The position numbers and the translations under genes are program-made. A stretch of 64,000 nucleotides of DNA from Acanthaster planci (taxonomy: Eukaryota > Echinodermata > Asteroidea > Valvatida > Acanthasteridae): assembly GCF_001949145.1 (NCBI RefSeq), contig NW_019091417.1:473243-537242 (forward strand). The letters run 5' to 3'. Position 1 is the stretch's first letter; the number at the start of each line of letters is the position of its first letter. The notes beneath the pieces are model-generated. The model was not told where the DNA came from, ran no database searches, and worked only from the letters and a program-made list of their open reading frames with translations. Positions 10,699 to 21,335 of the stretch are shown piece by piece.

Positions 10699-13600
10699 CT
10701 GAAACCTAAAGTACACTAACATAATTTTGTTAATACAGGTCCGGGTACTTAAACATCATTAACATTCAAATACAGTTCCAGGAGAAGTTTAGATTTCAAC
10801 CAACAAGTCCGGTCAATAGACCTTTTAACTAATACATTCATAGTTATTATGCACGCATGCGCACGGCCTTGGCGGCAATGGTCAGTGAAAATGTACAGGG
10901 GTACGATTCTCTCAGGTTCTTTGGCTTTGTTCTTTTTTTCTTCAGAAAATCCCATTAAATTGTTTTTGCTACTAGTTTGAAGTCTGAGTAGGAGTTTTAG
11001 TGCTCTGTAAAGTGAATTTAAAATCGTGATTTCTCCTGAGCGCCCGAGATTAAGCGGGAAAAATTGAACAAAGCCAGAAAACCTGAGAGAAAATTATCAA
11101 AATCGCAATCCTTTACATTTTCAATTACCCTTGCCGCCAAGGCCATTTGTGTGCATGCGTGCATGATTATAATTTATCAGTGAAAGAGCAGTATTGCGAT
11201 CCGTGTTTAGAACTTGGTGTCGTTACGACAATAAGGCATTCATGCTAACGTCAGGTCCATCCTGCTTTTTCCGCATTTTGGCAAGAACCTGGAGAAAGTA
11301 ATGATGGAAAAGAATACGGTAGGTTTTTAAGTCGACATTTGAAGTTCTGTTGCTAAGCTGTTGGGTTGTTTTAGTTTAATGGCGCTTTCAGCTACTCGGC
11401 GTTTTGCGCCAATAACTATACGTTTATACATGACCTTTATTAATTAGCATCACATTAGGGAGTTAGGAAGAAGGTCCAATTTTAGAGGCAGGAGGAAACC
11501 GGAGTACCCGGAGAAAGCAGGCAAGAGCGAGTATGGACTGGAAACCAAATGCACTTAAAGCCTGGGTCAAGCCGGGACTCAACCCCGGGCCTCATTGGTG
11601 CAAAGCGAGTAAAGAACCACTATGCTAACCCGCTCCCTCCAGCTGTCATGATGCTTTGCGTTTAGGGTTATTTCTTGTGGCGACTTTGCTATCATGGCTT
11701 ACTTGTCCTAATGGTAAAGTACCTTGACAACCACCAGCAAGATGATGAGTAAGATGCAACAGGCAGCCAGGACACCTACAGCGACGGTCAATCCAGACTC
11801 TAAGTATGACTCTGCTGTATGAACAAAACCAAAAATTACCGGCTCCATTATTGCAGGAGCTTGCTAAGATTCATTCTGTAATTGGCCACAATAAAAATCA
11901 TATTGTGCTCAATCAAAAGTTCTCATGTTAAATGGTCAGCTTTGATGACCACAATTTAGTACTGGAATTGCTGCCTCTTGTAATTTCCGAGGCTTCATAG
12001 TTGGCCAAAAAGTATCAATGGATGTTGCTTTGGTGGTAAATGTTTTAGTTTATACAACACATCAAATCAAATCAATTTCTGAACTACATAGTCAGCGTTT
12101 GAAACACAACAATGTTGTAAAGCTGAACAAACAAATTGACTGGAGAAGGGTTTGAACCTGTAACCTCAGTAATATCGTACTGGAGCTCTTCCAACTTCGA
12201 AATTCAGCTCTGTGTTACAGGTTGCTCCCATTTTGTCAGTCTCATTATTCGGGAAAAACAATAGTGTTGTAAACCTTATGGATGTTTACTTAAATTTGAC
12301 GTGTGTCTGTTATTTTACCTTGGTTGGATCTTAGCTCGGAAGCAGGTGAGATTTTTGCTATGAAAATATAAAGCAAACCATTTTGAATTATAAAGAGCAC
12401 ACATGTGAGTGAATTGTAATCATTCCATTCTATGGGCTTATGCCTTTCAATCTAATGACACGATCAATCGCTGAGGTATACAATCGATACTTACATTTGA
12501 CCTTGACGTGGGTGCTGTCCACTCTTGTTAATGGTTCTATACCAGCAGATGTTGAAACAACGCAAACATAGTTTCCTGTGTCGTTGATAGTGGCATTGGA
12601 TATTACAACCTTGAAATGATACCAGATGAAATTGAAGACATTAAAAATAAATCACGCTGAACATCAAGTCTATGAAAAATAGCTTGAGCTTTCAAGTGGT
12701 TTTTTTTTTGGTGCAAAAGCTGCCATAGTCCCACAGTCAACTTAAGGGACCTTTATACTCTACGTACAAAAGAATGAAAAACTCACTCTTAATTAAAAGG
12801 AATGAGTCCCTTTCAAAAACCACTCCAAAAGAGTATAAAACCACTCTGAAGTGAGTACAAAGCACTTCAAGTATTTCCACTCTTCTAAGGAGCCATATCA
12901 TAATGTCTTATTTTTTGCTAGACGAACATGATGGCAAAGTTAAGGCAAAAGAGAGACTGCATCTACGGAACGTATTGTCTCATGTTTGTACCTTTCCAGA
13001 ACCCAGGTCAAAGGTTATGTAAGGTGTTGTATAATATCCCTATAAATAGAAATGTAAACAAAAAGTGTCCTCCATTAAGTTCCTCTTTTGAGTAATGTTC
13101 ACTTTTTGGAGTGGTATTCACCCTTTTTAGAACAGTTTTAACCCTTTTAGAGTGGTTTTACTATTTGAAGTGGATTTAAATAGGACTCTTTTTGAGAGTG
13201 GTTATATACTCTTTTGCATTTAGGTAGATGCACTGAGGTATCGGTGATGACCTGTGTCAAAAGTGAAGTTTGGCAAAATCGATTGGCAGACCTACCCTGT
13301 GGTAACCATTCTCCTCGTTATCCAAATAAAAGCGGGTCCTGTCTTCTGGGAGGGGTCTGTGAGAGGAATGTGCAATCAGGTGTTGAATTTGAAGAGAATA
13401 GTCACTCTTAGGGATGTTCACATGACATGTCAACTCAATCAATCCTCCCTCCATCACGTCACTTGTAGAGTGCAGTCTCACCCTGACGTCAGCTGACGGA
13501 TCATCAATTAGGAGAAACGACATGAAAGGAAATAAATGATTACCGTTTCAATCAAAGATCATGCGCAGTGCGTATCAATAAATGAATGATTTACTCAGCT

Positions 13601-16600
13601 AAGTTTATATGTTTTTTTAATATCCATACTTTTATTTTAAGTTACTTTTTGTAATTTTAAATTTTTCTTCATACTTCTCAAGGTAACTTCTGTTTATCAT
13701 AAATCAAACATTTTTTCATGTGACTTGCTGTTTGTTAGTCTTCATGAAATAAACCGCAATGAGTGAAGGAGTGAAAAAAGGTGATTTGTCTTAATATTCC
13801 TTTTCATTTATTGACCAAATGTCCGTTTTAATCTCGGGCAGAAAATGAGAGTTCAAATTCCGGCTGCTGACTTTTATAGATGATAAGTTTGATGACTAAA
13901 TGTGGATTATATGTGTGAATCCTGAACCGACCTGTGTCACACACCATGCCATGGAATCGCCTTAAGCAGCGACACCTGCCAACGTCTGAGCAGTAACCTC
14001 CTGATACGCACGAACACTGCTCACTGCTATCAAGGCAAGGTCCAGAATCGCCAGATCCTTCATCACGACATGCTGTTAAAATAGCAGAAATACAGGTGAT
14101 GTCATATTAATGTGTCTTGTGGGTAGGCCTTTGGGTGAGACCTATTATTTCTCATAATGATTTGCTTCAATCTTTTTGAAGAAAGAGTGAAGAAATTCGT
14201 ATTTAATGGAAATTAGGAAATAAATTGTAAATACCCCAGTTTGTAGTTGAAGGTTGCTTTGTGGATATGGACATTAGAAGTAACAAAAGCGTCAAAACAC
14301 CATAAGGATAATCATAGACCGGTAGGAAGTATACAGAAAACTCAAAGCAGCACAATGCGCATGGTAATTAAACAACATGTTTAGTCGTATACGTATTCAA
14401 TCTCACTGTCATGACGGACTTTGCTGTCAAACTACAATAGAGGGATCCCAGTACGACGCTTTTAGCGTCGATCTGCGCACTTCTGCGTTTCAAAACGAGG
14501 CTGTATTTGTCAGCTTCACTTCTTAATACGATCAGACGAGTGAAAGGAGTCAAGATACAAAATACATAAATTTAGACTTTTCAGGCTGCAAATTTTGGTA
14601 GAAGAGTCTTTCAGGATGACTCGACACGTAAAATCAAAAGAAAAAAATAACCGTTACAATTTACCGCGAACTAACGTACCTGCGATGGTCGTGTATCTGC
14701 ATGGTTTAAACTGAAGCGGCGTCACAGTTACAAACCGGATACAGCATGTACTTAATAGTCGACTCCGGGGGCGCGTGCGACGAAGTTCATCACAGAGAGC
14801 CTCGGTCTCGATGCGGAATTGCGCAGACGGCGCTAATGTGAAATCCCTCCATGGATTCGTTGGTGTTTTTAAAAAGTATTTGACTATTTCCTCTTGTGTG
14901 CATTAGTGTTTACGCCTCGAAAGACTTCGAAAGACTTACAAGGTAAAGCACACACCACAGAAAAACCATCCTGCGTGCGCGAACACTCCACGTCATTCCA
15001 GCTGCCTGTACCATAGTCCAAGGTTGCGCAATCCTCATTGTTGTTGCTATCGTTGGGCTCGCGGGGTCGCCAATTTCTTCCGAAATCCAAACACATGCAT
15101 ACCAATTAATGAGTCATTAATCTTAATATCTGTACACAACTATAACAGCTCCAAGCGCCAGAGCTTGTCGGACTTTTGACAAGTCAGTTCATAAAGTAGA
15201 TAACATGATTTCGAATGATTTGATGCAAAGAAAGTCTACGCAGTTCTATATGCAACGAGTTAAGCGAGACAGACAACCATTTCTGGCCAATGTTTGGCGG
15301 ACTCCAGTAGCGGATCCAGGATTTTCTAAAGGGGGGGGGGTTGCGAGTGCATAGCGCGAATCCCTCATTTGGGATTCTAGGCTCCCTGTGAGCAATTTCA
15401 GGAAGCATATGACCCCTCTTTGTTTCTTGTCCCTCCGGCATTTTTTGTTTATTCATTTAATACTTTGGTCAAAGGGGGGGGGTGCACCCCCAGGCCCCTG
15501 GATCCACGCCTGGACTCTGCTGTTCTGAGCGTTACACAAAGTTTTTTTTATGGGTATCTACCATATTTGGCTGTTGTTGTCACGCTAACCTGTTTCAAAG
15601 TTTACTGTGAGATAAACAACTGCAATGCAAGGAAATTCTTTGAAATGTATCCTGACAAATACATCGAACTTGAAAGCTTTGTAGAATTTGATGATGAAAC
15701 TATACCTGAATGTTATGCTGCTTCCATCAATCCACTTAAAGAACCCTTCGTGTTCAGAGTCAGTCAGACCAATCCAAACTAGTGGATTCGCTAACTTGGA
15801 TAAAAAAGTCTGGAATGAAATTACAAGAGAAAAAAAGCAATACAAAACTTGGAATATCACACAATCGAAGTGAACGTATCAAACTACAATTAAAAGAACA
15901 CAAGCTTATTTGCAAATAAAACTAATCATTACATCTGAGAATTATCCACAGCACAGAAAATCGCCACTCTCAAATCAACCGCTTTCGCTTCTTGACCGTC
16001 AGCGACAAATCTTCAGTGTTTTCACGAAACGACAAAAACCCGGAAAATTGATAATTTTTCGATCTGAAGTCTTCCCTACAATTTTACTTCCTTTTATGCA
16101 AAGAACATAATTTAATTAGCAGAATATCAGAGCAAAATGCTGTTTACTTTCCTGGTAACTGTAAACAAACAGCTAACAAAAACCTGGCCTCTTCGCTTTT
16201 CTGTTCTCACGAAGCTACAAAAAGTCACATCAGGACAAAATTAGAGAGAATTATACACAATCCCTGTACGACTCTGTCTGTATACACATCCTTGCGAACA
16301 ATGTTGTGCATGAAAACCTGCGCTCGTGTTGAAATGTAACGAAATGTAACCATTTTCTTCAAGCGCGTATGTTTTTTCACGAAGTGACAAAAATTATTGT
16401 GTATTATGCATTAAGAAAAAATGAAGTCCAGCGGGTTTTTCTGTTTTCACCAAGTGAAAAAACTTTTATTGGGTTTTATTAATTAATTATTCTTTAATTA
16501 AGACAATCTATCTGTAAGTATGGATTAGCATTTGCCAAGTCATATATTTCACGACTTTGTAAAAATTCCTTAACCTGTAGCATAAAAATGATTAAATATG

Positions 16601-19600
16601 TGTATTGAAAAAGCTGGTATTTTCAAACGCGTTTATTTCAGATTGTCCATTGCTAGATTTTGAGGTTTTTTGTCACTTCGTGAAAATACCGACGAAATAT
16701 TTATAAAGTTCTGATAAGATGAACACTATTTTAAGCAGGATTTTGTCGAAGATTTCCTGTACTGCTCATCAATTCGCCTCTAATTACCATACATCCGAAT
16801 TGTCTTTGAAACTGCGAGAGGCTGGCTATGTGGCCTACGTACCTTACTCCACACAAGCTTCACACAACCTGCACTGTGTGCACGTCTGTTGCTCCACACA
16901 AGGTATGTAAACAAAATTTAAACCAAACTTACCTTGATCTAACCTCAAAAGACATATCGATTCCAATCAGAAGCCAGCATCTTATCCGCACACCTAATGT
17001 GGCACTACATCATTAACTGTACAAACTGAAAAAGCTTATAATGTCGTGAAAATCTTTGACATACATTGAGTTCCCCATCATGGATGACAACCAATTGTGC
17101 TCCCCTCTCAATCTCTTCACACGCTGCCTCGGCACCCGACATGGACAACCTGGTCCCATTTACTTTCCAGTAACAGCGATCACGGAAAAATATACCTCCG
17201 CTGTGGCAAATGGGATGATTGGCTGCAGCAAAAAACAGATATGAAATTCTTAATTTGGTGATTGGGATCGTATCAATACAATGGAAAACAATTACATGAA
17301 TAAGCAAGGGAAAAGAGAACCGCAAGGGGGGGTTGCACCTTTCACACAAGGACAGGTAAATGACCCTTTGCTAAATTGATGGGTACCATCGAACTATCCT
17401 GTCGGTAATAGCAACTTTTGCCAAATGATGCGAACTATAGAGCTGCTTTACACCAAGCAAATAATAATACTAAAATTTATATTTTAAACACGAAAATACC
17501 TACCGATAACATCAAGATTGGAAACATAACAGTATGTGCGTATCTTTGAAATGGCAGAGTTCCTCATTTTTCCCACCAAGGGAGATCAGCCGTGCAAAAC
17601 CCGTGCCATGTGTATCAAGACTTTCATGGTCGCAAATGTTCCTGCCTCAAAATTGAACAGTTAATACCTCTGTGATAAATCAAACTGAAATAAACATATC
17701 TTCACTGGGCGTACATATACTTATGACTTATGCCAGAAAATTTTATTAGAAATCTTACTTACGCGTTGACGAGCATGCGTAGTGGTGCTCAGAATGACAC
17801 TGCGTATCCACCCATACACCTCCAAGGTGAGACACAATTGCGCAGTTATGATTAGAAGAGTTCCAGGGATGAGTATAGCCCCAATTACTACGACAAATTG
17901 AGAACGTAAAGTTACTAGTTTCTGTTCAGGTAAAACCTGTCAAAGGATATATTGAAAATAGCATCTCATGGGCCAATCTAACCCACCGACTCACCCCCTT
18001 AGAATGCTGCGGCGACCACCTAGTGTGCAAAAATCCCTGTTTTATTTCATTTTTTGCTGAGTTTTCGTTCTGTTCCTCCTTTCTTGACATTGGGTATAGA
18101 TGTGGAACTGTCTCTGGAGTCATGTTTTTGTGGGCTTGTGTGTATTTGGTGCTTTTCCTGAGCGAATTCAGCCAAATTCTTGCCAGTCCCTCCGAGTCTG
18201 GAAATGGACACGTACGACCATTGCTCATTATGTTCAAGGGACATGAGCTGCTGCAGTTACCGCCCTCAGCTAGGCCCTACCCATCACAGACATTCCACCG
18301 GAGATACGTGTACCGCGACATAAGCAAGGGGGGAAACGGAGGCATTCGTCAAGGCCTGCATGAACGAACGCTATGAATACCAGGACAGCGGGTCATGTAC
18401 TTCAGTGAAATTGGTTTAAAAAGTCGATACTCTGGCCGTTTATTGATGGCTTTCTTTGTGAGCGTATGGACAGAAACTCGGACCCCCATAAGGTGAGTGG
18501 AGGCGGAGTATGTGTCCATAATTTATCAATGAAAGATGGTGTACAGATGTCACAGTAAAACATAGATACTGTTCACAGGACACTGAGTTTCACAGGACTT
18601 TGAATTTCCAACCATTGCCCTGAGTCCATTTTTTACCTCCCAAGGGAGTTTAACCAAATATTTCTTACTGTCGACAGCAATTGTGGTTGACGGGAAGACT
18701 ACTTCCAAACGAAATACCAAGGCTTTCTAGCTGAAATGTCCTCGTCGCTAGTGCTGTAATCCACGAAACGATCGATGGCGGTGATTTAGTGCAAATCAGC
18801 CTACATACTGACTCATAATCCACAGTAAGTCTTCAGTGAGAATAAAATTGGTTGGTTGAACACGTGAAATCAACGAACAAAAATACTCTTCTGTGATTAA
18901 ATTTGAACAACTTACGTGTAGTTTGGGTACGTGCCATCGACCCAGGACCACTGTCCGTCTGCATGTATATCATGTAGACCAATCCACATATCATGATAGG
19001 GCAGTGTCGCATGCAACCAGTCCTGAAACAGGCCAAAACTTGACGTTACACCAACGGAAACAACTTTTATTATTATTTCACTGATCTCGTTTTTGGTTTT
19101 TAATAATAAAGGAATGGGAAATGATAAAAGACTTAAGTCCTTCCATTCATTTTTGGGACAATAGTGTCTGCTTTTTTAAACTTAAAACTGACAAAAATGC
19201 ACAAAATTCAGTTTATATCGCTCGTGTTTCCTCGAGTCAGTGAATTCCCTTTTGTTGGAGTCAAGTCATAATATCTAATGACTTAACTCGACTCGAGTCA
19301 CTGTGAGCAAATGACTCGGCTCGAGTCGAGTCCCTTATCATAAGACTGAATCTCCGAAATGTCTAATTTAAAACAACTTAACTTGGAAATATGGCATCAT
19401 GAAATTCAATGAGAATGTAACTCAGAAATCCGGAAATCAATGATAATGTATCTCTGAAAATCAGAATTCAATTATCATGACGTATATAATTTCTAACTAA
19501 TTTCTATATAATTTCTGACTCGCGCCACAAAACTGAGTGACTAGTATTCTTCGGAACGACATGATCGATGATCATGATTTGGTCACAAATTTGTATGCAA

Positions 19601-20920
19601 GTATTTGCAACCGGCGAACAACTTGGCCTAACCTTTGGGGGAGCGGCCAACGCCTCAGTCATCACTCGCAGTGACTGATTTGTTATATACGTGCAACACA
19701 TACATCCTACCATGAATTTAACGAACAAATAATGACAACAATCAAAATATTTAATGTATGTTTTTTCTTCATGAACGTATTTTTGGCAAACTCTTTTGAT
19801 TCAAATCTATCTGAGGTCTCGATCTCACCTCTTGTTCTTGGTTGGTAATCACAGGCAACCGAACATTACCACCATATTGGCTGCATTTGTGATTTGCGTC
19901 GAGCCAATTAGCCGGTTCTGTGCTAAACCAGTAGCAACGACCCTGGAACTGGACACCATCGGAGCAAATTTGGGGATGACTTTTATCTGAGAAAGAGGTT
20001 GAGAAATGGACGAAAGGAAAGAGAGTCAGGAGAGCAGCGAAGGAGGAATCGGAGCCATGATGTCCGCCCAAATACACTGGATAGATGTCCTCTCATCTTC
20101 CACATAATTTTGTAGACGCAAACACCATTTATTTTTGCTTGGCGGACGGAGTAATGTGACAAAGAAGATTTGCGGTTGAACTTTGTAAAATCTCCTTTGT
20201 GAACCAGCGAGGTTCTGAAAAGAACATGTTGACAAAATGTTTCGGACGGCATTATCTCGTCATTGTCAGGTGTGAAAAGAGTGAAAAACATATTCTCTAA
20301 AACAGGGAGTCCCTCATACCCTCCAAGATGGTGAAAACAACCCTAAAAGAGGGAATAAGGTCTTGAAGAGTGAAACTTGCACCAAAAGATGGGCAAATAT
20401 GAGGGACAACTATTTTTTACTTGAAATTGCTGTCTGTTGGAATGATTTTTGCTCTCTCTGGTTTCCACTCTCTTGTGTAGGCCAAGTGGGTTTATACTAA
20501 AGGACTCACTTTTTGAGAGTTTTTTTTCATTCTGTTGCATTTAACAGAGTTATACCTATCGTAGTCATTGGGTTTGATGTCACAGGACTAGACTGACATG
20601 ATGTAAATAGGTTGCCTGCGAATTTTGTTACACTGGGAACACCAATAATGCTGGTTCATTGTCTTAATATTTCCCCATATTTTTGGCGTTTTAAAACGTT
20701 TGATATTCAGGTATTGTACGTATCACTTCCTGATTTGAGGCTTGGGGGAACATGCATTTTCATTGTCGATTTTATTTTAATAAATAACAAATATGCCAGT
20801 CAGCTGGTCAGTTATAAAAAAAAATGGATCGTAATTGATGGACTTACCAGACTGGCAATACACCTTCAGAATACAGGAAACTAGATGAGCTAAGAAGATC
20901 CGTGAACTCAACCCGGGCAT
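10579..20920 (-). CDS. C-type lectin gene 2: complete SP-CTLD-CTLD-EGF-Ig-TM receptor
   Basis: Fourteen coding exons on the minus strand: 20920-20848, 19986-19829, 19022-18916, 17887-17763, 17222-17065, 15809-15706, 15076-14940, 14072-13932, 13492-13296, 13039-12992, 12609-12495, 12357-12319, 11814-11723, 10698-10579. They total 1614 bp, 537 aa plus stop, and every junction keeps frame. Domain order by residue: signal peptide 1-24; CTLD1 29-154; CTLD2 159-287; eight-cysteine EGF/EB-like module 288-334; Ig 335-455; linker; transmembrane helix about 475-497; tail 499-537 with YFTL at 526-529. Predicted role is a type I surface lectin receptor. CTLD2 keeps EPN and WND, the calcium and mannose-type signature; CTLD1 does not. 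An AATAAA lies about 75 bp after the stop. The last exon is the weakest call, because its acceptor has a poor pyrimidine tract. I recognise the domains but not a named ortholog. Confidence 0.85.
10846..11177. mobile_element. Long inverted-repeat element in last intron of gene 2
   Basis: The left arm ATGCACGCATGCGCACGGCC with TTGGCGGCAATGG is mirrored by TTGCCGCCAAGGCC and GTGCATGCGTGCATGATTAT on the right. Complementarity continues inward through the CTCAGGTT and TTTGGCTTTGTTC stretch, roughly 100 bp per arm. It lies between the transmembrane and tail exons. Confidence 0.7.
11362..11636 (-). mobile_element. tRNA-derived SINE, copy A
   Basis: On the minus strand the head reads GGGTTAGCATAGTGGTTC (A-box like), then GGGTTGAGTCCCGG (B-box like), followed by a body with CCGGTTTCCTCCTGCC and a tail with AATAAAGGTCATG. 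The same family sits at 36956-37228 on the plus strand. It lies in the last intron of gene 2. Confidence 0.8.
11723..11814 (-). CDS. Gene 2 exon 13: transmembrane helix
   Basis: 92 bp, acceptor tcatacag, donor gtactt, phase 1 to 0. It encodes ESYLESG, then a 22-residue hydrophobic stretch starting LTVAVGVLAACCIL and ending in VVVK, with a basic residue on the cytosolic side as expected for a type I protein. Confidence 0.85.
12319..12357 (-). CDS. Gene 2 exon 12: 39-nt membrane-proximal linker
   Basis: 39 bp, acceptor tttcatag, donor gtaaaa, phase 1 to 1. It encodes KISPASELRSNQ, a short polar linker. It is supported mainly by phase and splice-site fit and could be optional. Confidence 0.6.
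12495..12609 (-). CDS. Gene 2 exon 11: Ig domain, C-terminal part
   Basis: 115 bp, acceptor atttcaag, donor gtaagt, phase 0 to 1. It encodes VVISNATINDTGNYVCVV, the classic D-x-G-x-Y-x-C signature of Ig strand F, then VDSTHVKVK. Confidence 0.85.
12735..12890 (+). repeat. AGAGT-family repeat, arm A beside the Ig micro-exon
   Basis: Contains AACCACTCCAAAAGAGTATA and related units. It is the reverse-orientation partner of 13070-13225, and the 48-nt exon lies between them. Confidence 0.6.
12992..13039 (-). CDS. Gene 2 exon 10: 48-nt Ig micro-exon
   Basis: 48 bp, acceptor atttatag, donor gtacaa, phase 0 to 0. It encodes GYYTTPYITFDLGSGK. It is in frame with both neighbours, and skipping it would keep frame but shorten the Ig fold. 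Confidence 0.7.
13070..13225 (-). repeat. AGAGT-family repeat, arm B beside the Ig micro-exon
   Basis: The reverse complement reads AAGAGTATATAACCACTC and ACCACTCTAAAAGGG, matching arm A at 12735-12890 in inverted orientation. Confidence 0.6.
13296..13492 (-). CDS. Gene 2 exon 9: Ig domain, first part
   Basis: 197 bp, acceptor ccgtcag, donor gtaggt, phase 1 to 0. It contains VMEGGLIELTCHV, the B-strand cysteine of an Ig fold, and RTRFYLDNEENGYHR. The usual tryptophan after the first cysteine is not obvious. Confidence 0.8.
13932..14072 (-). CDS. Gene 2 exon 8: cysteine-rich EGF/EB-like module
   Basis: 141 bp, acceptor ttttaacag, donor gtcggt, phase 1 to 1. It encodes eight cysteines in about 46 residues, including CSCVSGGYCSDVGRCRC and RFHGMVC, close to EGF or EB modules. 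The donor is unusual at +3 but phase fits both flanks. Confidence 0.78.
14940..15076 (-). CDS. Gene 2 exon 7: C-terminal part of CTLD2 with EPN and WND
   Basis: 137 bp, acceptor ttcggaag, donor gtaagt, phase 2 to 1. It encodes NWRPREPNDSNNNEDC, GSWNDVEC and FSVVCALP. EPN is the mannose-type sugar motif and WND the second calcium motif of C-type lectins, so this domain is predicted to bind mannose/GlcNAc/fucose-type sugars with calcium. Confidence 0.88.
15304..15515. mobile_element. G-rich foldback element in intron of gene 2
   Basis: CGGATCCAGG at 15311 and CCTGGATCCACG at 15497 form inverted ends, each next to runs of 9-10 G. It sits in the intron between the last two CTLD2 exons. Confidence 0.55.
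15706..15809 (-). CDS. Gene 2 exon 6: CTLD2 core (WIGL)
   Basis: 104 bp, acceptor cattccag, donor gtatag, phase 0 to 2. It encodes LANPLVWIGLTDSEHEG and FFKWIDGSSITF. The donor is non-consensus at +4 to +6 but has GT, and phase fits both neighbours. Confidence 0.85.
17065..17222 (-). CDS. Gene 2 exon 5: N-terminal half of CTLD2
   Basis: 158 bp, acceptor ttgctgcag, donor gtatgt, phase 1 to 0. It encodes ICHSGGIFFRDRCYW, then AEAACEE and LVVIHDGELN. It is the same length as the corresponding CTLD1 exon. Confidence 0.9.
17763..17887 (-). CDS. Gene 2 exon 4: C-terminal part of CTLD1, calcium site lost
   Basis: 125 bp, acceptor gtcgtag, donor gtaagt, phase 2 to 1. It encodes NWGYTHPWNSSNHNCAI and then WVDTQCHSEHHYAC. 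The three cysteines of the fold are present, but the EPN/QPD triplet is absent and WND has become WVD. Calcium-dependent sugar binding by this domain is therefore unlikely. Confidence 0.88.
18916..19022 (-). CDS. Gene 2 exon 3: CTLD1 core (WIGL)
   Basis: 107 bp, phase 0 to 2, donor gtaagt. It encodes DWLHATLPYHDMWIGL and then GQWSWVDGTYPNYT. Confidence 0.9.
19225..19360. repeat. ACTCGAGTC-rich repeat in intron 2 of gene 2
   Basis: Repeats of ACTCGACTCGAGTCA-like palindromes, at the position matching 1190-1335 in gene 1. Confidence 0.55.
19829..19986 (-). CDS. Gene 2 exon 2: N-terminal half of CTLD1
   Basis: 158 bp, acceptor ttctcag, donor gtgaga. It encodes ICSDGVQFQGRCYW, WLDANHKCSQYGG and LPVITNQEQE: the long-form disulfide pair, the conserved YW and the first helix of a CTLD. 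Confidence 0.9.
20270..20545. repeat. AGAGT/GAAAAC interspersed repeat, intron 1 of gene 2
   Basis: Same family and same intron as 2635-2830, ending in TTGAGAGTTTTTTTTCATTC. Confidence 0.5.
20848..20920 (-). CDS. Gene 2 exon 1: signal peptide
   Basis: 73 bp, donor gtaag, phase 1 out. It encodes MPGLSSRIFLAHLVSCILKV plus YCQS. The hydrophobic core is interrupted by R and H compared with gene 1, so secretion efficiency may differ; that is inference. Confidence 0.85.
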
Positions 20921-21121
20921 GCTTCAAGTCCACAGCTATCACGGAAACAGGACCAATGGAACGGAAGGAACAGCTGATTTGTAAAGCCGAACTTGTATAT
21001 TCTTACTAGGACAAAGACATGCATGCATACGATGCTTGTTTCTTCAATGGCACAAACAGGAAAAGCCATACACAATACGATAACAGCAGTTTGACGAGCA
21101 AAATGTCGGGTACAGGTTGGT

Positions 21122-21335
21122 CTATAGACCCTTTCACCCACGTGACTGGATAGCGCTAAATGTAAACACTGTACTGCCACCATGTGTGGCCCGCCCTGGC
21201 CATGGTGATTCCACAAATTCCTACGGGCAGCTTCAACCACGTGCAAATACTGCATGCTTGACTAGTTTATCTTGAATAAGTAGATTACCATCAGAACACA
21301 TCACGATTGTGACATCACAGGAAAAAGGTCTATAG
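21122..21335. mobile_element. MITE with TATAGACC ends, copy 1
   Basis: The left end CTATAGACCCTTTCACCCAC and the right end GGAAAAAGGTCTATAG are inverted. An inverted relative lies at 41309-41570 with the same ends and the same internal TCACAATCGTG and CAAGCATGCAGT-like stretches. Confidence 0.7.
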
